Below, piece by piece: positions 27,589 to 36,707 of a DNA stretch of 64,000 bases. Below the pieces are notes generated by a model that did no database searches, was not told where the DNA came from, and was given only the letters and a program-made list of their open reading frames with translations. Source of the stretch: DATDIC01 sp963777625 (GTDB lineage Bacteria; Pseudomonadota; Alphaproteobacteria; Acetobacterales; Acetobacteraceae). The stretch's first letter is position 1. Every line of letters starts with the position of its first letter. A program made the translations under genes and the position numbers. Location: the NCBI GenBank assembly GCA_963777625.1, contig CAVZRO010000021.1, positions 1 through 64,000 of the forward strand, written 5' to 3'.

Positions 27589-28701
27589 CTACCCCGCCAG
27601 CTTATCCAGCTCGCGCAATATCGACTCGCCCATCACGTTCGTCCCGACCCGCGCCGCGCCCGGCACCATGATGTCCGCGGTCCGCAATCCGCTGGCCAGC
27701 ACATTGGTGCAGGCCGTCTCGATCAGCCGCGCGTCTTCCTCCATCTCGAACGAATAGCGCAGCAGCATCGCGAAGCTCAGAATCTGCGCCATCGGGTTCG
27801 CGATCCCCTTCCCGGCAATGTCCGGCGCGCTGCCATGAATCGGCTCATACAGCGCATGCCGCCGTCCATCCGCCTGCACCGCGCCCAGCGTCGCCGAGGG
27901 CAGCATCCCCAGGCTGCCGGTCAGCATCGATGCCAGGTCCGACAGCAGGTCGCCGAACAGGTTCGACGTCACGATCACGTCGAACTGCCGCGGATTACGC
28001 ACAAGCTGCATGGCGCAGTTGTCGGCATACATGTGGCTCAGCTCGACATCCGCGTAGTCGCGCTGACGCAGCGCCGTGACCGTCTGCCGCCAGAACAGCC
28101 CGGACCGCATCACGTTGGCCTTCTCGACGCTGGTGACCTGGCCTTTCCGCTTGCGCGCCAGCTCGAAGCCGACCCGGGCCACCCGCTCGATTTCCCGCGT
28201 GGAATAGGATTCGGTGTCGAACCCGCGCTGCTGCCCGTCCGGCAGCGTCTCGATCCCGCGTGGCTCGCCGAAATAGATCCCGCCGGTGCTCTCGCGCACG
28301 ATCATCACATCCAGCCCGCGCACCACCTCCGGCTTCAGCGTCGAGGCATTCACCAGCGGCTCCAGCACGATCGCCGGCCGCAGGTTGGCGAACAAATCGA
28401 GCTCCTTGCGCAACCGCAGGATGGCGAGTTCCGGCCGCACGTCGAAGCCCAGCCGCTCCCATTTCGGGCCGCCCACCGAGCCGAACAGGATCGCGTCGGC
28501 GTCCCGCGCCGCCTCCATCGTCGCGTCCGAAATCGGGGCGCCGCGCACATCGATGGCCGCGCCGCCGACCAGATCCTCGGAGACGTCGAACGTCACCCGC
28601 CGCCTTCGGTCCATCCAGTCGATCACCCGGCGCACTTCCCGCATCACCTCGGGACCGATGCCGTCGCCGGGAAGGATCAGCAGGCGCTTGTTGGCGGGCA
28701 T
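27589..28701 (-). CDS. leuB: 3-isopropylmalate dehydrogenase
   Basis: NAD-dependent oxidative decarboxylation of 3-isopropylmalate, third step of leucine synthesis. At 370 aa it has full family length. Motifs: LLILPGDGIGPEVM, the substrate loop VRESTGGIYFGEPRG, the metal-binding DNCAMQLVRNPRQFDVIVTSNLFGDLLSD (quoted as DNCAMQLV and NLFGDLLSD), and EPIHGSAPDIAGKGIANPMA. ATG 28701 lies 10 bp after the repaired leuD stop with GAGGAAA as ribosome-binding site. It is the third gene of leuCDB. Confidence 0.95.
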   Translation of the reverse strand: MPANKRLLILPGDGIGPEVMREVRRVIDWMDRRRRVTFDVSEDLVGGAAIDVRGAPISDATMEAARDADAILFGSVGGPKWERLGFDVRPELAILRLRKELDLFANLRPAIVLEPLVNASTLKPEVVRGLDVMIVRESTGGIYFGEPRGIETLPDGQQRGFDTESYSTREIERVARVGFELARKRKGQVTSVEKANVMRSGLFWRQTVTALRQRDYADVELSHMYADNCAMQLVRNPRQFDVIVTSNLFGDLLSDLASMLTGSLGMLPSATLGAVQADGRRHALYEPIHGSAPDIAGKGIANPMAQILSFAMLLRYSFEMEEDARLIETACTNVLASGLRTADIMVPGAARVGTNVMGESILRELDKLAG

Positions 28702-28711
28702 CGGTGTTTCC

Positions 28712-29336
28712 TCAGGCAGCGGTTGTGGCAGGCACCCACGGCTGTTCGGTCCGCCGCTTTCGCTTCGTACGAATCGATGGACGAAGCGTGCCGCAGCGTG
28801 TGATCGATCTCGTCCAGCCCGTTCAACAGCAGGTGCTTGCGCAGCGGATCGACTTCGAACGGGATCTCTTCCCCGCTCGGCCGGATCACGACCTGTCGCT
28901 CCAGGTCGACAGTCAGCCGCGCGTTCCCGCCGAGCCCGGCGTCATCCATGAGCTGGTCGCAGACATCGGCCGGCAGGCGAATGGGTAATATCCCATTCTT
29001 GAAGCAGTTGCTGAAGAAAATGTCACCGAAGCTCGGCGCGATCACGCAACGGATGCCGAAATCGAGCAGCGCCCAGGGCGCATGCTCGCGCGAAGAGCCG
29101 CAGCCGAAATTATCCTTCGCGATCAGGATCTGGGCGTGCCGGTACGGTTCCTGGTTCAATACGAAATCCGCCCGCTCGTCGCCATGCGCGTCATAGCGGA
29201 GCGTGTCGAACAGGTGCGTGCCGAGTCCTGATCGCTTGATCGTCTTCAGGAAACGCGCCGGGATGACCTTGTCGGTATCGACGTTGGCCATCGGCAGCGG
29301 CGCCGCCACCGCGGTCAGCACCTTGAAATCGTCCAT
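28712..29336 (-). CDS. leuD: 3-isopropylmalate dehydratase small subunit, one frameshift
   Basis: Small subunit of the isomerase that converts 2-isopropylmalate to 3-isopropylmalate. Motifs: MANVDTDKVIPARFL, NFGCGSSREHAPWAL and IAPSFGDIFFSNCFKNGILPI. ATG 29336 follows GGGAGAG. An extra base in the TTT at 28758-28760 makes the sequenced frame run to 28677 with a nonsensical tail. Without it the protein is 207 aa, ends SYEAKRRTEQPWVPATTAA, and stops 10 bp before leuB. Since leuD is normally essential for leucine synthesis, a sequencing error is the simpler explanation. Confidence 0.92.
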
Positions 29337-29349
29337 GGCTGCTCTCCCG

Positions 29350-30762
29350 TCAGACCAACTGCCGCACATCGGCCAGCCGCCCGGTCACCGCCGCCGCAGC
29401 CGCCATCGCCGGCGACAGCAGATGCGTGCGCCCGCCCGGCCCTTGCCGGCCCTCGAAATTGCGGTTGGAGGTGCTGGCGCAACGCTGGCCCGGCTTCAGC
29501 TTATCGGGGTTCATCCCCAGGCACATGGAGCAGCACGGCTCCCGCCATTCGAATCCCGCCTCCAGCAGCACGCGGTCCAGCCCCTCGCGCTCGGCCTGCT
29601 GCTTGACCAGCCCCGAGCCCGGCACGACCAACGCCTGCACGTTCGGCGCCACCTTCCGGCCGCGCGCCACCGCCGCCGCCGCCCGGATATCCTCGATCCG
29701 GCCATTGGTGCAACTGCCGATGAACACCACGTCGATCGGCACGTCCTGCATGCGCGTGCCCGGCTTCAGCGCCATGTATTCGATCATGCGCTGCATCTGG
29801 GCGCGCTCGGCTTCGTCCTTCGCCGATTGCGGATCCGGCACCATGCCGGTGATCGGCACCACGGCGCCGGGGCTGGTGCCCCAGGTGACCATCGGCGCGA
29901 TCTCGGCGGCGTCCAGCACCACCGTCGCGTCGTAGTGGGCACCGGGATCGGTCTGCAATGTCCGCCAGTGGGCGACTGCCTGGTCCCATGCCGCGCCCTT
30001 GGGGGCGTAGTCGCGACCCTTGATGTAGTCGAACGTCGTCTGGTCCGCCGCGATCAGCCCCGCCCGCGCACCCGCCTCGATCGACATGTTGGAGACCGTC
30101 ATGCGCCCGGCCATGTCCAGCGCGAGGATCGCCTCGCCGGAATATTCGATGACGTGACCGGTGCCGCCGGCGGTGCCGATCTTGCCGATGATTGCCAGCA
30201 CGATGTCCTTCGCGCTGGCCCCGAACCCGAGCGTGCCGCCGACATGCACCAGCATGTTTTTGGCCGGCCGCTGCAGCAGGGTCTGGGTGGCCAGTACATG
30301 CTCCACCTCCGACGTGCCGATCCCGAACGCCAGCGCACCCAGCGCGCCATGCGTGGACGTATGGGAATCGCCGCACACGATCGTCATGCCCGGCAGGCTG
30401 AGACCGAGTTCCGGACCGATGATGTGCACGATGCCCTGCCGCACATCCAGCATCGGGATATAAGGGACGCTGAATTCCTTGACGTTCCGTTCCAGCGTTT
30501 CGACCTGGATGCGGCTGTCTTCTTCCTTGATGCCGCCGCGCCGGTCGGTGGTTGGCAGATTGTGGTCCGCCACCGCGATCGTCGCGTCCGGGCGCCGGAC
30601 CTTGCGGCCGGCGGCGCGCAGCCCCTCGAAGGCCTGCGGGCTGGTGACCTCGTGCACGAGATGCCGGTCGATATAAAGCACGCACGTCCCATCCGGCAGC
30701 CGCTCGACGATATGGCTGTCCCAGACTTTGTCGAACAGCGTGCGGGGGCCGTTGGCAGACAT
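29350..30762 (-). CDS. leuC: 3-isopropylmalate dehydratase large subunit
   Basis: Aconitase-family large subunit, 470 aa, partner of LeuD. The [4Fe-4S] ligands are visible: Cys in VFIGSCTNGRIEDIR, and two Cys in CCSMCLGMNPDKL. Other family blocks are DRHLVHEVTSPQAF, VCGDSHTSTHGALGALAFGIGTSE (quoted in part as CGDSHTSTHGALG) and NRNFEGRQGPGGRTHL. It ends 13 bp before leuD. The sequence starts MSANGPRTLFDKVWDSH with ribosome-binding site AAGGAGG, and rplS lies just upstream on the same strand. Confidence 0.96.
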   Translation of the reverse strand: MSANGPRTLFDKVWDSHIVERLPDGTCVLYIDRHLVHEVTSPQAFEGLRAAGRKVRRPDATIAVADHNLPTTDRRGGIKEEDSRIQVETLERNVKEFSVPYIPMLDVRQGIVHIIGPELGLSLPGMTIVCGDSHTSTHGALGALAFGIGTSEVEHVLATQTLLQRPAKNMLVHVGGTLGFGASAKDIVLAIIGKIGTAGGTGHVIEYSGEAILALDMAGRMTVSNMSIEAGARAGLIAADQTTFDYIKGRDYAPKGAAWDQAVAHWRTLQTDPGAHYDATVVLDAAEIAPMVTWGTSPGAVVPITGMVPDPQSAKDEAERAQMQRMIEYMALKPGTRMQDVPIDVVFIGSCTNGRIEDIRAAAAVARGRKVAPNVQALVVPGSGLVKQQAEREGLDRVLLEAGFEWREPCCSMCLGMNPDKLKPGQRCASTSNRNFEGRQGPGGRTHLLSPAMAAAAAVTGRLADVRQLV

Positions 30763-30782
30763 GATCTATCCTCCTTCGCGGC

Positions 30783-31199
30783 CTACTCGGCTGCTGAGTC
30801 TTCAGCAGGCGAAGCTGTAGAAGCCGTGGTGGTCTCGGTGCTCCGGGCGCGCTCGGCGATGCGCGCCGACTTGCCCGACCGACCGCGCAGATAATACAGC
30901 TTGGCCCGCCGCACGGCGCCGCGCCGCACCACCGCGATCTCGGCGATCAGCGGCGAATAGAGCGGAAACACACGCTCCACGCCCTCCCCGTAGCTGATCT
31001 TGCGAACCGTGAAGTTGCTGTTGAGCCCCTTGTTCGATCGGGCGATCACGACCCCCTCGAACGCCTGCGTACGGGTGCGCTCGCCCTCGATCACCCGGAC
31101 CGAGACCCGGACCGTGTCGCCCGGCGAAAATTCAGGCACTGGCCGGTCGGTGGTCAGGTGGGCGATCTGTTCCGCCTCGTAACGCTGGATAATGTTCAT
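30783..31199 (-). CDS. rplS: 50S ribosomal protein L19
   Basis: Ribosomal protein bL19, 138 aa, located at the 30S-50S interface. It has PEFSPGDTVRVSVRVIEGERTR, QAFEGVVIARSNKGLNSNFTVRK and GEGVERVFPLYSP (each block quoted in part), followed by AKLYYLRGRSGKSARI. The C-terminal Ala/Ser/Thr-rich extension is common in Acetobacteraceae. ATG 31199 matches the normal MNIIQRYEAEQ start. It follows trmD, as in most bacteria. Confidence 0.95.
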   Translation of the reverse strand: MNIIQRYEAEQIAHLTTDRPVPEFSPGDTVRVSVRVIEGERTRTQAFEGVVIARSNKGLNSNFTVRKISYGEGVERVFPLYSPLIAEIAVVRRGAVRRAKLYYLRGRSGKSARIAERARSTETTTASTASPAEDSAAE

Positions 31200-31225
31200 C
31201 GGACTGGTCCTTTCGATCTGATCGC

Positions 31226-31954
31226 TTACGGCGCGCCGGCGCACGAGGCAATCGCCGGCCGTGCGGGAGCCGATATGTGCCGGGCCCACAGGTCCGGACG
31301 ACGCTCACGCGTGATCCGTTCCGCCTCGGCCCGGCGCCAGTCGGCGATCCCGGCATGGTTCCCCGACAGTAGGATTTCCGGCACCGCCCGGCCGGCCCAC
31401 TCGGCCGGGCGGGTATAGTGCGGGTATTCCAGCAGGTCGGTGGAAAAACTCTCCTCCGCCGCGCTTTCGGCGGCGCCCATCACCCCCGGCAGCAGGCGGA
31501 CGATCGCGTCCAGCACCACCATGGCAGCCGGCTCGCCGCCCGACAGCACGTAGTCGCCGATGGACACTTCCTGCATCCGGTGCGCCTCGATCACACGCTG
31601 ATCGATGCCCTCATAGCGGCCGCACAGCAGCACCGCCCCGGCCTCACTCGCCAACTGCCGCGCCTCCGTCTGGGTGAACACCGGGCCGCGCGGCGTAAGA
31701 CACAGCAGCGGCCGGCCATCAGCCACCGACCGGACCGCCGCATCCACCACGTCCGGCCGCATCACCATGCCGGCGCCGCCCCCGAACGGGGTGTCATCGA
31801 CCGACCGGTGCCGGTCGCTGGCGAAATCGCGGATATCCACCGTGTCGATCGACCAACGCCCCTCGGCCAGCGCACGCCCGGCCAGGGAATGCCCGAGAGG
31901 CCCCGGAAACATGCCGGGAAACAGCGTCAGCACGGAGGCACGCCATGCGCTCAC
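31226..31954 (-). CDS. trmD: tRNA (guanine-37-N1)-methyltransferase
   Basis: SPOUT-class methyltransferase, 242 aa, methylating G37 of tRNAs that read codons starting with C/G to prevent frameshifting. Motifs: ASVLTLFPGMFPG, VDDTPFGGGAGMVMRPDV, LLCGRYEGIDQRVIE and the trefoil-knot segment EVSIGDYVLSGGEPAAMV. It begins at GTG 31954, two bases after the rimM stop, so the genes are tightly coupled. Confidence 0.95.
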   Translation of the reverse strand: MSAWRASVLTLFPGMFPGPLGHSLAGRALAEGRWSIDTVDIRDFASDRHRSVDDTPFGGGAGMVMRPDVVDAAVRSVADGRPLLCLTPRGPVFTQTEARQLASEAGAVLLCGRYEGIDQRVIEAHRMQEVSIGDYVLSGGEPAAMVVLDAIVRLLPGVMGAAESAAEESFSTDLLEYPHYTRPAEWAGRAVPEILLSGNHAGIADWRRAEAERITRERRPDLWARHISAPARPAIASCAGAP

Positions 31955-31956
31955 TG

Positions 31957-32517
31957 CTACCCGCTCCCCGTGCCGGAGCCGACCGGCGGAACACGGTCGG
32001 CAACCGCATCCACCACTTCGGGGGGCATCACCACCACCCGGCCCGCCTCGATATCGACCGCCGGCACCGCCGCGCGCGTGAACGGCACCAGCACGGGTGC
32101 CGATTCAGCCTTGTCGATCTCCAGGCTGAGCCCGCCACCATAATCATGCACCGCGACCACCTTGCCCACGGCGTGGCCGTCAGCATCGACGGCGGCCAGC
32201 CCGATCAGGTCCGCCAGGTAGAATTCGTCGTGTCCCGGCGCCGGCAACCGCTCCCGCGGAACAAAGAGCCGCCGGTTGCACAGCCGCTCCGCCGCGGACC
32301 GGTCAGTTACCTTCACCGCCGCATCCGAGCTGATCTCGCTCAGCTCGACGATCCCCTCGCCCACCCAGCGCAGCGCGAACCGCCGTCCGGCATCGTCCAG
32401 CAATGGACCGTAGGATGCGATCGCCTCCGGCGGGTCGGCGTAGCTCGTCACGCGCAGCAGGCCGCGCACCCCATGCGGGCGCCCGATCACTCCGAGCAGA
32501 ACGCGGCCATCAGTCAC
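31957..32517 (-). CDS. rimM: Ribosome maturation factor RimM
   Basis: 16S rRNA processing protein, 186 aa, which binds S19 and assists maturation of the 30S head. N-terminal LLGVIGRPHGVRGLLRVTSY is the RimM domain, and the PRC-barrel part has EFYLADLIGLAAVDADG and GKVVAVHDYGGG. The gene lies 8 bp after rpsP and 2 bp before trmD. Confidence 0.94.
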   Translation of the reverse strand: MTDGRVLLGVIGRPHGVRGLLRVTSYADPPEAIASYGPLLDDAGRRFALRWVGEGIVELSEISSDAAVKVTDRSAAERLCNRRLFVPRERLPAPGHDEFYLADLIGLAAVDADGHAVGKVVAVHDYGGGLSLEIDKAESAPVLVPFTRAAVPAVDIEAGRVVVMPPEVVDAVADRVPPVGSGTGSG

Positions 32518-32525
32518 GTTTCACG

Positions 32526-32858
32526 TCATCCCGCCGCGGCAGCGGCACGTTCCTGCGCCTTCTTTTTCGGCGCCGACTTCACCGGCTGCTCGCGCCACGC
32601 CGGCATCGGGGCCAGTCCCGCCTTGCCGAGGAAGCGGGCGACCCGATCGGTTGCCACCGCTCCCTGGCCCAGCCAGTGCTGCACCCGCGCATCGACCAGC
32701 CGCAGACGGTCGGCGTGCTCGGCGGGCAGCATCGGGTTGTAGCTGCCCAGCTTCTCGATGAAGCGCCCGTCACGCGGGCTGCGGCTGTCTGCCACCACGA
32801 TATGATAATACGGACGCTTCTTCGCCCCGGCGCGCGCCAGGCGGATCTTCAGGCCCAT
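32526..32858 (-). CDS. rpsP: 30S ribosomal protein S16
   Basis: Ribosomal protein bS16, 110 aa. It has LKIRLARAGAKKRPYYHIVVADSR (quoted in part as RLARAGAKKRPYYHIVV), DGRFIEKLGSYNP and the C-terminal GAVATDRVARFLGKAGL. The charged tail ending KKKAQERAAAAAG is longer than in E. coli S16 but usual for alphaproteobacteria. It follows ffh by 31 bp. Confidence 0.95.
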   Translation of the reverse strand: MGLKIRLARAGAKKRPYYHIVVADSRSPRDGRFIEKLGSYNPMLPAEHADRLRLVDARVQHWLGQGAVATDRVARFLGKAGLAPMPAWREQPVKSAPKKKAQERAAAAAG

Positions 32859-32889
32859 CTGTGAGGTCTCTCCTTAGGTCAAGCGAGGG

Positions 32890-34269
32890 TCAATAGGGTC
32901 GGTTGCTGGGCATCATGCCCTTGGGCAGCAGCGCGGACAGGCCGTGGCGCATCAGCCCTTTCTGCCCGAGCTTGTTCATCCGCTTCATCATCGTCGACAT
33001 GTCGTCGAACTGCTTCAGCAGCCGGTTGACCTCCTGCACCGTGGCGCCGGAGCCGGCCGCGATGCGGCGCTTGCGCGACGCCTTGATGATGTCCGGGGTC
33101 TTGCGTTCCTTGGCGGTCATCGAGCCGATGATCGCCGCCTGCCGCTTCAGGATCGTGGTGTCCAGATTCGCGTCATCGAGCTGCGCCTTGAGCTTCCCGA
33201 TCCCCGGCAACATCCCCAGGATGCCGGACAGCGAGCCCATCTTGGTGATCTGGCGCAGTTGCGCCGCATAATCCTCCAGGTCGAACTTGCCGCGCGCCAT
33301 CTTGCGGGCGAGCTTCTCGGCTTCCTCCTGATCGACCGTCTCGGAGGCTTTCTCGACCAGCCCGACGATGTCGCCCATCCCCAGGATGCGGCCGGCGACA
33401 CGCTCCGGATGGAATTCGTCCAACCCATCCAGCCGCTCCGAGGTGCCGATCAGCTTGATCGGCGCGCCGGTGATCGCCCGCATCGACAGCGCCGCGCCGC
33501 CGCGGGCATCACCGTCCATCCGGGTGAGCACGACGCCGGTAATACTCAGCGCCTCGTTGAAGGCGCGGGCGGTGTTCACCGCGTCCTGCCCGGTCATGGC
33601 ATCGACCACCAGCAGGGTCTCGGCGGGATCGGTCGCGGCGCGAATGGCTTTGACCTCGTCCATCAGCTCCTGGTTGATGGAAAGCCGGCCAGCCGTATCC
33701 AGGATGACAATGTCGAACCCCTCCCGCCGGCCGGTATCCATGGCTCGGCGGGCGATCTCGACCGGCGTCTGTCCGGCGACGATCGGCAGGCTGGGCACCG
33801 CGGCCTTCTCGGCCAGTTGCGCGAGCTGAAGCTGCGCTGCCGGGCGCTGGGTATCCAGGCTCGCCAGCAGCACGCGTTTGCGCAGGCGTTCGCGCAGGCG
33901 AAGCCCCAGCTTGCCGGCGGTCGTCGTCTTGCCGGAGCCTTGCAGGCCGACCATCAGCATCGGGATCGGGGCGGGAGCATTGAGATTAAGGGGCACGGCC
34001 CCTTCCCCGCCCAACTCCTCGATCATCACGTCATTGACGATCTTGACCACTTGCTGGCCGGGCGTGACGCTGTCCAACACCTCGGAGGCCATCGCGCGGT
34101 CGCGCACCTTGGTGACGAATTCGCGCACCACGGGCAGGGCGACGTCGGCATCCAGCAGCGCCAGCCGAACCTCCCGCAGCGCCTCGGCGACATCGGTTTC
34201 GTTCAGGGCGCCGCGGCGACGAAGGCCGTCGAAAACGCCGGTCAGCTTGTCAGACAGCGCCTCGAACAC
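32890..34269 (-). CDS. ffh: Signal recognition particle protein Ffh
   Basis: SRP54 GTPase, 459 aa, which binds 4.5S RNA and signal sequences and docks with FtsY. The NG domain shows P-loop GLQGSGKTTTAGKLG, DTQRPAA, DTAGRLSINQELM and TRMDGDARGGAAL. The C-terminal M domain is methionine rich (MSTMMKRMNKLGQKGLM). GTG 34269 (VFEALSDKL) is chosen because AGGGG lies 8 bp upstream and SRP54 proteins start there; in-frame codons up to 34419 are probably untranslated. It heads the ffh-rpsP-rimM-trmD-rplS cluster. Confidence 0.95.
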   Translation of the reverse strand: MFEALSDKLTGVFDGLRRRGALNETDVAEALREVRLALLDADVALPVVREFVTKVRDRAMASEVLDSVTPGQQVVKIVNDVMIEELGGEGAVPLNLNAPAPIPMLMVGLQGSGKTTTAGKLGLRLRERLRKRVLLASLDTQRPAAQLQLAQLAEKAAVPSLPIVAGQTPVEIARRAMDTGRREGFDIVILDTAGRLSINQELMDEVKAIRAATDPAETLLVVDAMTGQDAVNTARAFNEALSITGVVLTRMDGDARGGAALSMRAITGAPIKLIGTSERLDGLDEFHPERVAGRILGMGDIVGLVEKASETVDQEEAEKLARKMARGKFDLEDYAAQLRQITKMGSLSGILGMLPGIGKLKAQLDDANLDTTILKRQAAIIGSMTAKERKTPDIIKASRKRRIAAGSGATVQEVNRLLKQFDDMSTMMKRMNKLGQKGLMRHGLSALLPKGMMPSNRPY

Positions 34270-34473
34270 GCGTTGATCCCCTAACTGCCGCTCCAAAGCC
34301 AAACGCGCCGCTGCGCGAACCCTCGCGGAGCGGCGGAGCCCCCGCGACCGCGCGGGGACCGGGATGGCGGATTGCTCCCGGGAGACGGGGTTATGCGCGG
34401 CGGGTGGGCCGGGCGTCAAGATCGGCCGGGTGGGGGAATGTAATGTTCGTCACGATCGGTGCCAGCGTCGGCG

Positions 34474-35826
34474 TTATGAGGAGAGCGTGAGACGCACGGC
34501 CGCGGCCACCGTGTCGAGCGCGGAATCCAGCTCCGGTCGGGTGATCACCAGGGGCGCGGAGAGCGTCAGCACGGCGCCGCGCGGAAACGTCGGGATGACG
34601 CCGGCGTCGATACAGGTCCGATAGACACGCTCGGCGATCGCCGCGGCATCGGTGCCGGCGAATTCGATCGCCAGCATCAGCCCGGCCGCCCGGACCTCCT
34701 GGATCCTGTCGGTACTGACCCGCAACTCGTCCAGCCGGCAGGCGGCATGAGCCCCGAGGGTCCTGGCATTCTCCACCAGCCGCTCATCGGCGATGATCCC
34801 CAAGGTCGAGAGGCCGGCCTGCGCACAGAACGGATTCTTGTCGTGGGTGTAGTAACCGATGTTCAGACCGGGATCGAGCGCAAGATCGCCGTTCACCAGG
34901 ACCGCGGACAAGGGAGCCAGCGTGCCGCCCAGCGCCTTGCCGACACACACGATGTCGGGCCGGATACCGAAGCGGTGGAAGTTGAAGAGAGATCCGGTCT
35001 TGCCCAGGCCGGTCGCTATTTCATCCAGAATGAGCAGCGTTCCATGGCGATTGCACAATTCCCGCACCTCCGGCCAGTACCAATGTGGCGGCACGAAGGG
35101 GTTGTTGCGGATCGTTTCGCCGACGACGGCGGCGATATCGCGTTCGTGCTCGAACACGGTGCGAAGCACCTGCAACGAAAGCCGTGCGCAGGCGGCATGA
35201 TCGTCGGCGGGCGGCGCCGCCTGATGCCGATGGTAGGGCGGGATCCGGATGTTGCCGGGCAGCATGGGCCCAAGGCCGAGTTGGTCCTGATAGCGACCGC
35301 CGATGCTCAGCGCGCCGGCGCTTCGGCCGTGATAGGAGTCATAGAATGAAATCGTCTTATAGCGGCCGGTCGCGGCCCGGGCGGTCGCCAGTGCGATCTC
35401 GATGGCGTCGGCTCCGCTGCGCGCCGAAACCACCTTTGCGTCGGGCAGCTCGGCCGCCTGCCTCAGCATCGCGGCGAAGGCGATCGACAGCTCGCTGGTG
35501 AAGCCGCGCGCGACGAAGGGTACCGCATCAAGCTGGCGCCTGAGCGCCTCGATCAGTCGCGGATGCCGGTAGCCGATGTGATGACAATTGTTGCCATACA
35601 GGTCGATGTACCGCCGGCCGGTTTCATCCTCGACCCGGATCCCCGAGGCGGCGCGAATGGCCATCACGCACGGATTGGTCGATGTACCGGCGACCGACAT
35701 CCGCCGGTCATCAAGCAACAGGTCCTGCTCGCGGCTGCCGACACGGTCGAGTATCCACGAGCCTCGATCGTTCATGCCATTCGCCGGGAAAGATGGATGA
35801 TACGGGGCGTGCGCTTCGAGAGGCAT
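34474..35826 (-). CDS. Class III PLP-dependent aminotransferase
   Basis: Aminotransferase of 450 aa of the omega-amino-acid:pyruvate group. It shows GRRYIDLYGNNCHHIGYRHP, SARSGADAIEIAL, FYDSYHGRSAGAL, the cofactor Asp in LLILDEIATGLGKTG and the PLP lysine in CVGKALGGTLAPLSAV. ATG 35826 is chosen; GTG 35850 lies upstream in frame. It is the last gene of a NitT/TauT ABC operon, which suggests that the transported compound carries an amino group (taurine-, hypotaurine- or beta-amino-acid-like). That substrate link is inference. Confidence 0.82.
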   Translation of the reverse strand: MPLEAHAPYHPSFPANGMNDRGSWILDRVGSREQDLLLDDRRMSVAGTSTNPCVMAIRAASGIRVEDETGRRYIDLYGNNCHHIGYRHPRLIEALRRQLDAVPFVARGFTSELSIAFAAMLRQAAELPDAKVVSARSGADAIEIALATARAATGRYKTISFYDSYHGRSAGALSIGGRYQDQLGLGPMLPGNIRIPPYHRHQAAPPADDHAACARLSLQVLRTVFEHERDIAAVVGETIRNNPFVPPHWYWPEVRELCNRHGTLLILDEIATGLGKTGSLFNFHRFGIRPDIVCVGKALGGTLAPLSAVLVNGDLALDPGLNIGYYTHDKNPFCAQAGLSTLGIIADERLVENARTLGAHAACRLDELRVSTDRIQEVRAAGLMLAIEFAGTDAAAIAERVYRTCIDAGVIPTFPRGAVLTLSAPLVITRPELDSALDTVAAAVRLTLSS

Positions 35827-35853
35827 GGGGTCCTGTTCCTTTGTTGCCACGCG

Positions 35854-36693
35854 TCAGAACCGGCCGGCCCACGGGGTCAACAGCGACTCCAGCCGCCGAA
35901 AACAGCGGTCGATCAGAAGTCCCGCCGTCCCGAGGATGAGCACAGCGAGGATCACGACACTCATTTCCATCTGGTAGCTGGCCGCCAGCAGCATGGAGCC
36001 CAGCCCGAGATTGGCGCCGATCATTTCCGCTGCAATCAAGGTGGTGAAGATGCCGCTGGAGGCGATCCGGAGCGAGGTGAGGATGCCGGGCAGGCAGGAC
36101 GGCAGGATGATCATGCGGAACAGGGCGAGCCGTTCGATCCCGAGCGAGCGCGCACCCTGGATGCGCTCTGTCCTTATCGAGCCGACGGCCTGGGCTGTTC
36201 CGATCACGACCGCCGGGAGCCCGCCGAGCACGAGAAGCACCACGCGGGCGCTATCCCCGACACCCAGCCAGATCACCAGCAGGCTCATGTAAGCCAGCGA
36301 GGGGACCGGACGATACAGCTCGATCCAGGGGCCGAAGAGTTCGCGGATTGCTCTTTTGGCTCCCATCGCCAGCCCGAGGGGAACGCCGATGACGACGGCG
36401 ACCGCGAACGCGATCACAAGCCGCATCATGCTGGCGGCGACATGGGCGAGCAGGGGTGCTCCCGCATAACCCTGGCCCCAAACGCGAACGAATGCAGCGA
36501 TCACGCTGCGGGGGCCGGGCAGCACCACGGGCGAAACCAAGCCATAGGCCGTTGCGGCCCACCATGCGAGCAGCAATCCGGCCACGGAGACCAGGCCCGC
36601 AAACCGCTGGACCCGCTGACGGAGCGATCCCAGCAGCGCCGGCCGCGACGCCCGAAACGACGCCGGGGCAGGGAGATCTATGGTTGCTGACAC
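35854..36693 (-). CDS. NitT/TauT-type ABC permease (second)
   Basis: Inner-membrane permease of about 279 aa with six helices. The EAA loop ARSLGIERLALFRMIILPSCLPGILTSLRI (quoted in part as FRMIILPSCLPGILT) is characteristic of SsuC/TauC permeases. GTG 36693 begins SATIDLPAPASF and starts 14 bp after the stop of the first permease gene. Two different permeases in one operon suggest a heterodimeric channel. Confidence 0.85.
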   Translation of the reverse strand: MSATIDLPAPASFRASRPALLGSLRQRVQRFAGLVSVAGLLLAWWAATAYGLVSPVVLPGPRSVIAAFVRVWGQGYAGAPLLAHVAASMMRLVIAFAVAVVIGVPLGLAMGAKRAIRELFGPWIELYRPVPSLAYMSLLVIWLGVGDSARVVLLVLGGLPAVVIGTAQAVGSIRTERIQGARSLGIERLALFRMIILPSCLPGILTSLRIASSGIFTTLIAAEMIGANLGLGSMLLAASYQMEMSVVILAVLILGTAGLLIDRCFRRLESLLTPWAGRF

Positions 36694-36707
36694 GCGAGCT
36701 TTCCCCG

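Noticed and set aside
29203..30894. Plus-strand frame of 563 codons
   Set aside because: Antisense shadow of leuC and rplS.
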